Part shown: positions 1 to 52,429 of the stretch, piece by piece | Position numbering within the stretch: the stretch's first letter is position 1 | How the letters are laid out: each line of letters starts with the position of its first letter | DNA from: Acanthosepion esculentum | Lineage: Eukaryota; Mollusca; Cephalopoda; Sepiida; Sepiidae | Assembly (NCBI GenBank): GCA_964036315.1 | Contig: OZ038485.1 | Coordinates: forward strand, 79,602,460 to 79,666,459 | Reading direction: 5' to 3' | Length of the DNA stretch: 64,000 nucleotides | Made by a program: the position numbers and the translations under genes | Notes under the pieces: generated by a model | What the model was told of the DNA's origin: nothing | The model's database searches: none | The model's input: only the letters and a program-made list of their open reading frames with translations

Positions 1-430
1 GGCCACATCTGGGCGAGAGCTACTCAGTCCTCGATGTCTGCTTTTGATAAATGTCAAAGCGTCTACATGTCCTTTGGGATGATGAATTATTTTCCACCCT
101 ACACCAAGTTTCCCCACAGATACGCTATCACTATTTCAATGGAAAATATTCTGACAACTGATATTGCATAGTTTCACTAGTTCAGACCTTCACGGCCAAA
201 ACTCTCCCACGATATATAGACAGGGTATAAATATCCTCATTCCGTTCTAACTCTATTGGTAAGAAAGAAGTTTAATTTGAAGAGGTTCTTCCTAAAAGTC
301 GTTACTTTGTGGAACAGACTCACGAGAAGATGCTTCCCTGATCACTACAATCTTAACCACTTCAGTACCACTCTCAAACTTCTCCTCTGACATACATAAA
401 ACAATATCTACATTGTGCGGCACTTTGACC
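1..430 (+). mobile_element. Non-LTR retrotransposon 3' end (jockey/CR1-like), relic
   Basis: Conceptual translation in shifting plus-strand frames gives the C-terminal tail typical of jockey/CR1-type LINE proteins: a GHIWA-like block near 5-15, SSMSAFDK near 30-50, then KFNLKRFFLK and LWNRLTRRCFP near 270-345. Live elements have a 'RTSRLWNSLP..CFP..YNL..F' block here, and the relics at 7456-8912 and 15212-15556 show the same block on the opposite strand. Several stops and frameshifts interrupt it. The left end is cut by the window. Confidence 0.7.
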
Positions 431-850
431 CTGTATTGTATGAATTATATTAAAGAATAAGATAAGAATGGAAATTATTATTTTTTGTACGGATGTCTCG
501 AGTTGTGATTATCTGAGAATATGGTCGAAATCTTTATTCAGTGTACGAAAATTTCGTATTTCTACTCAAAGGAACAAAACAGGTTATCATTTCCTTACTG
601 TTTTTCTTTATTAGGTCTCGTTCATTTGACAGGTTTTGATACACATTGACCATTGTAAACGGAGTTCCTGAAAATATCTCAGCGAAATAAAAATAACAAA
701 TACAAAAGCAATCAAATATTTAGTAGCTGATTTATTTTTATTTGATAATAATATTTAATTTAGATATATACACGTCAATTACAGGAACTTCAGACACACG
801 GACATACAAACACAATTTACGTATTTAGAAGTATTTGTTCTATTATTTTC
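431..850. other. AT-rich sequence without recognisable features
   Basis: No ORF with family resemblance. The last 40 bases before 861 are pyrimidine-rich and precede the splice-acceptor-like sequence of the exon fragment at 851-888. Confidence 0.5.
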
Positions 851-888
851 TTGTATTTTTCAGGTGTCTTGTTTGACACAACGCAATC
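851..888 (+). pseudogene. Fragment of a second monocarboxylate-transporter last exon, with splice acceptor
   Basis: Plus-strand bases 851-888 match the minus-strand sequence 1984-1947 (acceptor and first codons of exon 7) with only about four or five differences. The match crosses the acceptor TTTTTCAG. The reading frame is kept: GVLFDTTQS here against GALFDATQS in the gene, with two silent and three replacement changes. Resemblance then stops, although the frame stays open to about 1060. It may be the last exon of a tail-to-tail paralogue lying to the left of the window, or a short inverted duplication. A functional exon is not proven. Confidence 0.5.
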
Positions 889-1144
889 CGTCTTTTATCA
901 TGTATACCTATCCCTTGTATACCACCGATCTTCTCGTATCGAATGTCACAGTGAGTACCGGATTATCCATTTTGCCGGACAAACATTCAACAAAGCACCC
1001 ATTGATTTTGCATCTCTCGGATTTCTACAGGCTTATTATAATCATATCTGTATTGGATAGTTATCAACGTTTATTTTTCAACATAACAATTCAGCATCGT
1101 TCGTCTGGATATATACAGCAGTAAAACTCTGAAAATCTTCCATC

Positions 1145-1663
1145 ATCCACGGAAAGTTCGACACTGATATCCGAAGATGCAATGGGATATGGCCGAAGAT
1201 GCATTCCAAATACTCAGCAGAGTACTAAGAAACAGGAATACTTAGAAAGAAAGAAAAGAGGACTGAACTAATATGTCATATGGGTCATCCTACATGGCAG
1301 TGAATGTTGGACAATCTTCTCAAACATGAAGAAGTGACTGGAAACAACTGAAGGATACTTAGGATACCATAGACAGAATATGCGAGCAAGGAGGAAGTTG
1401 TAGAGAAAACTGAAACCAAAAGGAAACTTGTACTTAACATCTGAAGAGACAGCTGATACTTTTAGGAAATATAATGAGAAAAGAGGGCTTATAAAATCTG
1501 ATACTCACAGGATAGATTGGAGGCAAGAGACGAAAACAACTGTACTTAGTGAGCCGGAGTAAATGGATGACGGAACATGGTTTGGGAGAAATAACAAAAA
1601 GACAAAATTTATTAAGAATTATGAGTTATGATCGCCTACGTCCTGAAGGGACACGGCACATGA
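1145..1663 (+). mobile_element. Non-LTR retrotransposon C-terminal relic (RTE/CR1-like)
   Basis: Plus-strand frames together give the post-RT tail of a LINE polyprotein: 'DIRR', 'MAEDAFQILSRVLRNRN', a 'VISVLLYGSECWT'-like block at about 1275-1310, then 'LGYIMRKEGL' near 1460-1490, a 'KWMTEHGLG' block near 1560-1590, and a closing MIAYVLKGHGT-stop at about 1628-1663. Frameshifts occur every 50-100 bases. It overlaps the presumed 3' UTR of the transporter gene on the other strand. Confidence 0.65.
1608..1613 (-). terminator. Candidate polyadenylation signal AATAAA
   Basis: This is the only AATAAA I found on the minus strand in the few hundred bases after the transporter stop codon at 1844. It would give a 3' UTR of about 250 nt. 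It lies in the LINE relic, so it could be chance; no transcript data are available here. Confidence 0.3.
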
Positions 1664-1843
1664 AGTAGAAGAATGTGTCGTGTAAGAATAATGTTATATA
1701 GCGAATATCATAATAAAATAAGCAGGGTTAATAAGTGCTGAAGGATTAAATCTTATTTCGGAAGCAATTAAGGTTTACATATATCATTCATACATGATCA
1801 TTTGCTTAAATGTAACTTCCTTCGAAAGATAATTATTTTGTGG

Positions 1844-42616
<40,773 letters not shown>

Positions 42617-42689
42617 TCTAAAAAGAAAATGATAATAAAATTTTAAATTATATATAAGTGAACATTATGAAGAAAAATATATATATATA

Positions 42690-43062
42690 TAATGGGCGGA
42701 AAGAAATATTCGTACACCATGAATTTTTTATTTAACATAGATTTTATAAAATTATTTTATAATCCATACAATATTTGTATACCATGGCATAATACTGAAT
42801 ATGCAAACAAATCGCGAAAAAAGTGTTGTATTAATGAAATAAAAAAATTGAAGGCGAAAAAGTATTCGTACAACAATATAATACGTACTTAATACTTTGT
42901 AGCATATCCCTTACTGAATTCAACGGCAGTCTCTTTCTGTAGCTTTTAATCAATGATTTGCAAGTTTCAGTTGGTATTTTACACCATTCTTCTTTCACCT
43001 TTTCACTGTCGAAACGGTTAAATATAGCCGTCTCTTCTACTCCAATAGCTTCATGTCTCGCA
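42690..43062 (-). mobile_element. Tc1-like element, 3' end relic
   Basis: Minus frame 43050-42895 gives FNRFDSEKVKEEWCKIPTET, CKSLIKSYRKRLPLNSVRDM and LQSIKY, the C-terminus of Tc1-type transposases (W..IP......LI.SM.RR......GG...KY). The end at 42690 reads ATGGGCGGAAAGAAATATTC; a second TATTCGTACA block at about 42861 gives two direct copies about 160 bases apart, as in IR/DR-type Tc1 ends. The other half of the element is missing. It lies just upstream of the transporter's first coding exon. Confidence 0.75.
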
Positions 43063-43084
43063 CTCCCCGTCTGAGGAACTCCTT

Positions 43085-44275
43085 TCCTCTTACTTGCTTC
43101 CCTGATAGCTATAATCTCCAAATATTTAAATGCAATGTCAATCGACATCTCCAGATGCCCTGATCTATTTTCCGTCCTTCTCTTCATCTTTTTCTCTATC
43201 ACGCCTCTTTACTCTTGCTTCCACTCTTTGTAACCCCGTGCGTGCTAGTGGCACTCCTGCCTTGCATGGGATGAAATGCTTAAAAAAATATCTCCTCAGT
43301 TCAGTAACTTATCTCTTTTTACTCTACCGTTTCCTCTCCTCTCAGACTGTTGTTTACTCGGTAACATTTTTGATAATATAGACAAAGCCATCTCTCTACA
43401 TCCGTTTGCAAACATATTCGTATTCAGTGACTTTAACGTCCAACATACCATGTGGCTTAAACACTCTGTAACTGACCTCACTGGCATCCAAACCTTTTCA
43501 TTCACTCAACCCCTCATGCAGGTGGTTGACGTTCCTACGCGTTTCCTCATTAACCCGGACGGTATCGCTCCTCTTCACGATCTGTTTGACCTCCATCCCT
43601 GATTCTTGCCGTGCTACGTAGCTCTGCTCTCTTGGCAACTTTGATCACGCGGTGGTGTCTGTTAACATCTCCTTCCACTCCCCTCCAGCCATGAACCTCC
43701 TACTAACAGAATATCAGAATGGGGATCATTCTGTGACTTCATTTGGAATGTGGTTTTTAATCAACCCGTAGAAAAATGTGCGTCTGAGGTCACCTCCTGG
43801 GTAAAAGCCAGCATCAAGGTTTTCACCCCAGCAAGAAAATACCAAGTTAAATCAAGCTCATCTTGGTTCTCACCGGCTTGTTCCGCTGCTATAGCACATA
43901 GGAATCATGTCTTCGGTCTATACCGGAGCGACATGTCTGATTGCAACAGACGTCTCTTTGTCTCTGCTCGCAATGAGTGCAAGCGTGTCCTCAACGAAGC
44001 AAAGTTTCTGTTTGATGATAGAATGAAACAACTTATTGCATCTCGCAAGTTTAGTTCTAAAAATTATTGGCGGCTCTGCAAAAGTGTACTGAACTACGGC
44101 AAACCTCAATTCCTCCTCTGTTCAATCAATTCGGAGTTCTAACATCCTCAGCTGATAAGGCTGAATGATTTGCTCGGAAATTCTCATCCAACTTAACACA
44201 CGATTCATTCGGGGTACCCACATCTGATTTCCCCCTAGAACTGAGTGAGTTGTACATAACCTCGTCGATTCCCTA
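43085..44275 (+). mobile_element. Jockey/CR1-like LINE, endonuclease to start of RT
   Basis: Plus frames: CLKKYLLSSVTYLFLLYRFL (43275-43340), DNIDKAISLHPFANIFVFSD and FNVQHTMWLKHSVTD (the G/S-D-F-N core of the endonuclease, 43370-43475), LMQVVDVPTRFLINPDG, then GNFDHAVVSVNISFHS (the S-D-H block, aspartate kept). The linker 43750-44140 reads CASEVTSWVKASIKVFTPAR, SSWFSPACSAAIAHRNHVFG and FSSKNYWRLCKSVLNYGKPQ. It ends where RT should begin. Probably the same family as the relic at 7456-8912. Confidence 0.85.
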
Positions 44276-47088
44276 GAGATAATCCTTGTTAAGGGGACTC
44301 TGTGGCGCTTGGCTAGCGAACGCTATCAGAATCAGGTAATTAGACATGTCCATCGAAGCTGTGAATATTGGCACAGAATTGCGCATGGAAGAAATCCGTC
44401 GAGGTTCTGATCTATATAGTTGAGAGGTCGGTATCCCGGAAGGGCGTATACTAAGTTATGCCGATGACATTTGCGAGGTGTTTCGGCGACATTTCGAGAG
44501 CTGGTTTACCAAGGAGTTTCGCAACTATTTGGCTGATTTCCCCCGGCTTTCGCCGAATGAAGCTACTAGCTATGAAAGAGAGATCACAGAGGATGCATTC
44601 TACTTGGCATTGAAGAGGGTCGACAGTGGCAAGTCTCCGGGACTTGATGGTCTTCCCTATAAATTGTCGCACATCTTTGTCTTGATTTTGTCAACAACAC
44701 GTTCCTGCAGGGGTCCGTCTCTGACCAGATCTCCAGGGCCGTTATCACGCTGTTGAAAGAAGATAAGGATATCGAGTGTGAATTAGATGACTACAGATCC
44801 ATAATTCGGCTAAACAGCCCTAAAGTTTTGGTCAAGTTGCTTAGCCTTGCAGTCAGTTGACTAGATTGGGACCCAAGCAGACTTGTGCTGTGAAGGGTCG
44901 AACAATTCAGAGCAACCGGCATCTGATTCGCACGATCTTAGATGGTGTAAAAGACGACGAGCAAGCCGCACTGATAAATTTGGATCTGGTCAAGGCATTT
45001 GATAGGGTCGACCATCGGTACCTGGCTGTTGTTCTGCAGACCACCGGATTCAGACCTGACTACTGCTGGTGTATCACGGTCCCGATGCGGTGGTGTAGGT
45101 GAACGGAAGGCGGTTTTGCGATGTTTCCGTCGGTTCGTCAGGGTTGTCCGCTGTCACTAATTTACACTTTGGTGTTGGAGCCTCCTCTTCGCTGTTTGAT
45201 AAACAGGGCGTGCAATCTGGCTCTACGTGGAATCGCTGTCCCTAGTGTTGCTTGAGCCGGGGTTTCCGCGTACGCCGATGACGTATCCACTTTCGTGTCG
45301 TGCCGCAGCGACATTGAGGTAGTACAGTATGCGCTTGAACGGTACGAAAATGTAACGAGGTCTAAGATGAACCGCAACAATTCTTCCGAATTGCAGTTAG
45401 GTGCCTCGAAAGGGATCGATCTTCCGGGGCCCTTTGGTTGGACTGGCGGACCCGTCCGCATTCTCGGAGTGCAGGTAAAGATCGGAGAGGCGTCCGGACT
45501 TGGCTCCGAAGGCGGTTGTCGTTGAAGGGTAGTAGTGAGGCGTATGCTAATTACGTCTTTCCTCTCATCCTTTAACGGTTGTCTGTACTTCTTCTCTTTA
45601 AGGAACATAAAAAGACGATCGATTGCTTGCTCTCCTTACTCTTATGGGGTGGTGGCAAGCATCATGTCGACAGAGACGTCTGTGCCCATCGTTTGTGTCA
45701 TGGAGAGCTGGGAATGCTACACTTGGCGAGTCACCGATACACCTCGAAGTTGGCTTCCCTACGTCGCGCGTTGACAGAGGATCTCGGAGGGAAGTGTTAG
45801 TGGCACTTTAACTAAAATTACCATAACTCCTCCCGTTTCTAGAGATGAGCGCCATCGTATGCCCCGGAATCAGTCGAGTTTCCTCAAAGAATGTCGACCG
45901 GCTTTGAGGGTCATTCCTCGGTTCAGTGACCTTTCACGACTTAGCAGAGTCTTGTAACGGGAATAAGTGTAGGGTGTCGCGAAGGAGACTGGTTCTACTT
46001 GTTGGGTGTCGAGTTGAGCTCTTTTTGGTCTTCGTCGAATTAACTCAGCAACCCTGAGTTTTCGCGTACCTGGCGACTGTTTTGGAATGTGCTATCTCTC
46101 AATGTCGTAGCATTCAGATGGGACTTGGCGGATTTGCCGGACTCTCATCGGCATGACCTTGGCTTAAATGAAACTTCACGCGCCTTCTAACATTGTCCTC
46201 GGGTGCGTTCCTTCTGGGTCTACGTCGGAGAGGTGACGGCTCATATGGCTCCCGAAATGCTCTTGCTCATTGATCTCGCATACGTATGTGACAGTGTGTC
46301 GCCACGTTATTCTGAGATGAAACGGATGGTGTTTCTGCCGTTGCTAGCCATAGCTAGAATCGTGATTTAGACGACACGGATGGAGGAAATCTTTCAATGC
46401 GAATGCTATTCTCATCAGGATATGATCAGATTATTTTAGCATCAGCTCAGAATGAAGATCAGAACTGACAGAAAGGGTTTGGCATCGACACATTTCTGCA
46501 AAAGGTTGAGTGACAGTGGCGAGCTTGGTTCATGTGAACGGGGCTAGCTTTGATTTTCTGTTTTAAGCGCACCTAGGTCGCAACGGAGCGGTTTCTTTTG
46601 AAGCTCTCCCCTGGTTAAGATAGAGTCTTCTTGTGCTGCTAGTTAATGTGAGTAAGTGTTGTTCCCGGTCTGTTCCCGGTCTGTTCCCGGTTTCCTCTTT
46701 TCTTATGATCCAAGTCGAGATTCCCACCCTCCCAGTTTGTTTTTGGCCTCCTTTTTACATTTCGACTGGGTCATTCTTTGATTTTCCCATACCCGTATTA
46801 TTTTATCCTTCTCTCCCCGTAGCGAGAGAGCCTTTTTATTTTTATGTCATGTAGTGTATTGTAGGTGTTCTCTGTTCGAATTATTGTGGTGTATGTAGGA
46901 GTGAATGGTGACGGATAGATTCTTATGGTGAGTGAGTAAACTGTAATGCGTGGATGGGTCGTTAATCTGATTAGCTAGGTATAGGATGGTTAGTGTGGAC
47001 CATCCTCAACCCATTTTTACCTTTTCGGCCATGTGCCGCAATTATTGTACTTGTACAATAATAAATAATAGTAGTTATCTTTCCTTGT
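44276..47088 (+). mobile_element. Tx1-like LINE, RT to 3' end
   Basis: Blocks in order: VFRRHFESWF and LADFPRLSPNE (44480-44560), GKSPGLDGLPYKL (44630-44665), QTCAVKGRTIQSNRHLIRTI and LINLDLVKAFDRVDHRYL (44880-45025, RT block A), VRQGCPLS (45135), VSAYADDVSTFVSCRSDIEV (45265-45325, with the YADD catalytic core), VRILGVQVKIGEASG (45455), LLLWGGGKHHVDRDVCAHRL (45640-45695) and a C-terminal zinc region to 46350. The 3' UTR ends in AATAATAAATAATAG at about 47070-47085. Stops and shifts throughout. Confidence 0.88.
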
Positions 47089-47777
47089 TGAGTTATCTTT
47101 CTTCAGCAGTAAGAAAGTTTTTGATTGTTTTTGCCAAGACTTTTTTTTTTAATTTTTGACCTGTGAAGAACTTTTGGATTTTTTAAATACTATATTTTCA
47201 TTAATTTGTCTTTTATTTCCCTCGAACGTTTGATTTTCTCGTCTTTTATTTCGTTTTTCTTTTCGGCTTCGGTCGAAATTTGCATTTTTGGTCGTATGTA
47301 TGTCTTACTAGACAGCTGTTTTTGTTTTACCCCGTTTTTCGTTTGTTTAAGTTATAATTTATTTTAACTTTATTTATTATTCCCTTTATTTAAAGGAAAT
47401 GTTTAAAGAAATCGTATTTTTTGACTTTTGAATTTGACCATCATTTAGTGTTATTTTTTTTACTTTTGGGTATTTGTACTGTTCATTTTTCTTGTCAGTC
47501 GTTAAATTTTTATATTTATTTTTCCTCTCGACTTTCGACCGATATTTTAGTTTAATTTCTTGAAGTTGATTGTATTTTAGTTTAAAATTCTTTAATTCTT
47601 ATTTTCTCGTCGTTTAGGCGAATATAATTTTTCATTTTGTACGCCTATTTTTGTCTAGTGTTTCTTTCTTTATTTGCTTCAACTCCTCTCCTTACCTTCC
47701 CTTCCCTTGCTTCTATATAATTCATCACAAGAAAAAGTAATCACTCAGCTTACCTCACCCGTATTATAAAATCTAGA

Positions 47778-48960
47778 TGGCCGACTCAAGTCGGTCCGGA
47801 AACAGTTATTTCTTTTATCAGATAAAATGGACCAGACTGATGGAGATGACGCTAAGGGGCGACCAGTGTTAAAGGGAACTCCGAAAAGTAATGATACGGA
47901 GGCCAGTAATGGCCAAAATGTGACCAGTTAGCAGTCTATGGCAATCAATAATGGTCAATTTAGTATGGAGACCAACAAGAGATAAGATTCAAAGACTGAC
48001 AATGCGGAGGCCGAAGTATCACCCCATTGTTGGAATTCCCCCTAAATGCATTATCGATATAGCGGAGCCAAGAAATATGCTCACCTTGTGGTAGAAGGTG
48101 GACTCTTGAAATACCCCTAAGTACTGAAGATGATTGAAAAAATAGTGTCAATCTTCGTGGTGGACAAGCGCTCGCGCAACATTTTGTCGCTCTACAAAAT
48201 ACACGTTGGTGAAATAACTAGAGTCCCTAGTGTTAAGCCAAAAATATAGTTAAAGGTGCAGGCATGTGGAAAATATTGCTGCCCACGCCGGGAGATCGTG
48301 TCAGAGCCACTACTCGGGAATTGATTACAAAAGATCTCATTTTAAGTGCTGAATATGAATGTAGGCGTGTTGGATCAGAGGTGTAATATTCAAAGTCCCT
48401 CCTTAGATATTGCTGCCTCCCGCAATAGCCTGACCGAAAGATGGAGTTTTGAAATCATGTTGGATCGTAAAGCCTTCCTCTTCATCCCCAGCTATCTGGA
48501 AGTAGGGGGCTTGAAGGTGCCGGTCACAGTCCAACTTGCTGGAAGTACGGAGATGATGGATATCTATCCTCTTCTTGACTGCATCTTTAAATTCCGCCTC
48601 GCCTGTGGTAGGCATGCCAGCTTCCGGGACCAGTGAGGTTACGCTCCCGGTTGGGTCGAGCTCACAGTCCTTATTCCCCGAAAAGATTCGTCTGCTGCTA
48701 GTGCAATTGTAGAAAAGAGAGAGTGGGAAGCCTCCGGGACGAAGAACACTAATAGACTCACTCTCAGCATTAAGGGTGACGCCCCGGCCTCAAAAGCTAT
48801 TACTTTATCTGTGGAACAACAACAGAAGTACGACCCAGATTTCGAGAAGACGGAATAGATCAAGGTCCTCAAAGCCATGCTAGAGGCCGATGCGAAAAAT
48901 TCTCTTCTCCGTGCAAAAAAAATACCGCACGTGAGAGATCCCAGCTTCTTCTGAAAAAGC
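47778..48960 (+). pseudogene. Tx1-like LINE ORF1
   Basis: Start MADSSRSGNS-like; VGIPPKCIIDIAE near 48030, VSIFVVDKRSRNI near 48145, then GWSFEIMLDRKAFLFIPSYL-like frame at 48430-48500 and LKVPVTVQLAGSTEMMDIYP. All align with the ORF1 at 30002-30700. The CCHC knuckle (around 48590-48625) is decayed to CGRHASFRDQ. Confidence 0.78.
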
Positions 48961-49179
48961 ACCTCTCACATCCCATGTGCCATTCCCAGTCCATCCCCAC
49001 GAAAAATAAAAAAAACCCTGAAATGCTCCAACCTTCCAAACGTCAGAGAAGGCCTTCCCCAAAGGCGAAGGAAACGCAAAAAAGCCAAACTGCCAGAGGA
49101 GGATGTATTTCTCAGACCAAGGCTGAAAGAGACAAAATCTATGGAAATAGGCTGAAAGAACTAAGTTACCTCTTTTCAG

Positions 49180-49700
49180 TAAATCAGTATGCTGATAAAG
49201 ATCTGGTGTTCCCTTGTCTTCGCAGATGCGGCGGATAGGCTTTGCGTGCTGGACATTGCTATAAAGGATAAGGCTCTTCGTCTCATTGATGTTTATGCGC
49301 CCAGTAACCATGCGGACTGGTCTGATTTGTTTCGGCACATCGAGACGTGTTTGATGACATCTCGTTTGGTAATTTTAGCGGGTGTTTGGAATTCTGTCTT
49401 TGGCCCCGATATAGGTCGTATAGAGGAAATATCGCGCACTAACCACCTGGATCTTAAACTGTTTCGGGACTTTATCGACGGGTTTGATCTTGTCCATAAG
49501 TATAGAAATTCTCAGCGCGGGAGGTAGCATGGACATGGACTAATAGGGGCAGCTCGGCTTCGGTGATGCGTTCTAGCTACATCGACCAAGTCCTAGTTAA
49601 GAGTGTCGACTTAGGGCTTCTAGGCTTTTCAAGATCCCATTATATAGTTTATACGAACCATAGGCTTGTTCGGGTTCGTGTAAACTTAGAGAAATTTAAA
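49180..49700 (+). pseudogene. Tx1-like LINE endonuclease
   Basis: LCVLDIAIKDKALRLIDVYA and PSNHADWSDLFRHIE, LVILAGVWNSVFGPDIGR (live elements have G-D-W-N; the aspartate is valine here), then SSYIDQVLVKS and TNHRLVRVRVNL, where T-N-H stands for the catalytic S/T-D-H. Two active-site positions are lost. Confidence 0.82.
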
Positions 49701-50279
49701 GGTTAAGGTGACTAGCTACTGGAAATTGAACGCATCATTATTTATAGTAAGCAACATTTCCGGGACCAGCTATAACTAATACCACAGCGAGATTGACGGG
49801 AGCTATGTTTGGGAATAAGTGATGGGATAATTTAAAATCAAAATGTAGACCTTTTGCTTCTGATAGCTAGCAGCGCAAAAGGCATGGGAAGAGAAGATAG
49901 ATCGGGCGATCAAATACCTTTATAGCGGGGACGTAGGATTAGCTAGGGAGGAGCTGGCCTCCTTGCTTGTCAAGAAAGCTAGGTTAAAAAGAATGTCTTC
50001 CGAGGTAACAAATATGACCGCTGAATTGCGTGCAGAAAAAGCTCGAAATGCATCTAGGCGACATATCACGAACATCACATTGCTGTACAATCGGACTGTG
50101 ACTACAGACTTGGTCATATGTGTGGCTTTATTAGACTAGTTTAAGGCGCTGTTTACCAGGGAGTCCGGTCTGAACCTTGCTCAATTCGACTTTCCCCACT
50201 TCTAGGCGCCTGAAGTGGCTGGGTGCGATGGTTTCAATACAGAGATCCGCCGAAGTAGGTTGACCTGGAGAAAACTCCT

Positions 50280-51800
50280 GGATTAGACGGTCTTTACTAC
50301 GAAATGTACTTGAGGCAGTCACACGTCTTTGCTCCTTACTGGCTGTCCTCCCTAGTCTGACTGGCCCCGAGCAGACCCGTACTGTAAAGAGCAAGACTAT
50401 TCATATGGTACGCTTGATGATCGAGCAAGTCAAGAGTGACGCCGCGCTGATCAATTTAGATCTGTCCAAGGCATTTGATTGGGTTGACCATCGATTTCTG
50501 GAGGCTGTCCTTTCCGCCGGCGGTTTTAGACTGTACTTTCGCACTTGCATCAACTTCTCTATGTGTCCCCTGATGCTCTGGTGGAAGTGAATAAAGATCG
50601 AAACTTTTCATATTGTCTTGCTCTATTCATCAAGGTTGTTCGCTTTGCCGTACATTCTGGTGTTGGAGCCTTTCCTTTGCAAATTGAAGATGAATCCGGT
50701 CCTTCGCGGTATTTCCCTATCTGGTGCTACTACTAGGTAGGTAACCGCCTATGTTGACGACGTTTCGGTTCTTGTGTCGAACGGAGCTGAAATTGACGAA
50801 ATCAGCAAAGAAATCAGAAGGTACAAGACGCTGATAGGATCCAGTATCTACCGCTATGTCTCTTGGCTTGTAGCTAGGTGCGTGGAAAAGGGTTTTTTTT
50901 TTTCAGGATTTCCCTCTGAACTGACGGACCGGTAAAGATACTTGGCTCAGCCTGGTTCCGACCTCTTTTTGGAAATTAATTGGTCGGGAGAAGGCTGAAG
51001 TTGGAATTCGTCTTCCCTTGAGGTGGTGGGCGGAAGTATTTGCCTCATATATCTACCCAATTCTCCTTTACCGACTCTCCGTACTTCAACTCCCGTCTGC
51101 CACTCTATTGTGTTTCGTAAGTCTCATTTTCTCCTTTTTGTGTAAGGCGGGAAAGGCCTCAAGATATGTTGGGAGATCTGTTACCTCCACCCTGCTGTAG
51201 GCGGTCTGAGTATGCCTTGCGTTGTTGAGAAGTGTGTGCTCGTGCGAGGAGGCATCCGGCCGTTTACCTCGAGGCGAGTGCTCCTTCTATCGCAAAAGTC
51301 GGTTTGTTCTTAAGTACCCCTTACGGGCGACGTATGGCCTCTCCGACGTCCAGGCATTGTCCTTTAAGGCATGATATCGGGTGTTAGTGAGGAGACCGTT
51401 CAGGCTGATATTATGGCCGAGTTCGGTCTGACGAGGATCGCATCATATAGCCTCGGACGTTAAATATCTCACAAACACTGAGGTATTACTTACATGGTTT
51501 GTGATTCGAGAAGCTATATGGGTCGGCAAGAGACAGTTCGACGGCTTTGCAATATTCTCCAAACTGCGTTCACTGTGATGAGGTGGTGGAGATCCTCGGT
51601 CACGCCTTCTTCCATTACAGGGTCGTAGGTACGCTGCGCAAGTTTTTTGAAGGCATCATGTTTCATATGCTGCAAGGAAACTTCGTTGTCCTCGAGGTCA
51701 GTTCAGTTTGTAGCAATGTCGTGCCGTTGTTGACTGAGACTGGGCACTGTGTGTTCTTTTGCTTACTAGATGTGATGCGAGTCGTGATGTGAACGATGCG
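50280..51800 (+). pseudogene. Tx1-like LINE reverse transcriptase and C-terminal domain
   Basis: MVRLMIEQVKSDAALINLDL and SKAFDWVDHRFLEAVLSAGG (block A); FPLQIEDESGP; TAYVDDVSVLVSNGAEI near 50745-50790 (YADD changed to YVDD); WWAEVFASYIYPILLYRLSV near 51025-51080; a C-terminal CVHCDEVVEILGHAFFHYR-like zinc region near 51560-51620. Confidence 0.85.
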
Positions 51801-52429
51801 ACAGAAGGAATTCTATGGGGACGAGAAGTATAATTCTTCTTACCTTATTTTGTTCTTTAAGCATCAACTTAAATTCAAGATTAGGACGCAAAGGCGACTC
51901 CATCCACCAGAATTTGGCGAAAGGTGGGTGGGCCGTGCGCGTTTCCTGTCGAGTGAAAGATGCTGATTAGAGTGGAAATTTGATGTCGGTTAGACATTTA
52001 GGATATTGGGATTACTGCTACATTGAAATATATACATTGTGGGGTATTAGTAACACAGTGTTGTTTTGTTTCTTGTAAATAAACCTTGGTTTACATTGTA
52101 AATATTCATGTTTTTAAATTTTTAAATTGTTATTGTTTTCCCCATCCCCACAGATAAATATTTTACATATTAGGACTTGTTTTGACTTCATAGTGTCTCT
52201 GCGGTATTATGGTGGAGTGGTAAGAATGGTAGATAAGAATGTGGCGTTTTGGTGCAAGGGTCATTGTAGTATGTTTGGGTTAGTGATTGTAGTTAGCGAA
52301 GTTTAAGTATAAGACAGATGAAGACCAGCCTTCCCCATTTTGACATTGTGTCCTATTTGTAGCTTATGTGCAATAAATATTGTTAGTTATATTTCCTTGA
52401 CTACACAGCGTACATTTTTAGAACTTTAC

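Larger units (their letters stand above)
47089..52395 (+). mobile_element. Tx1-like LINE, nearly full length, degenerate
   Basis: T-rich 5' UTR 47089-47775; ORF1 from 47778; endonuclease 49180-49700; RT and C-terminal domains 50280-51800; 3' UTR to AATAAATATTG at 52375-52385. The 5' UTR/ORF1 start matches the element at 29000-30010 and the 3' UTR matches the minus-strand element at 15557-16100, so these three belong to one family. It begins directly where the previous LINE ends, in the same orientation. Confidence 0.88.
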
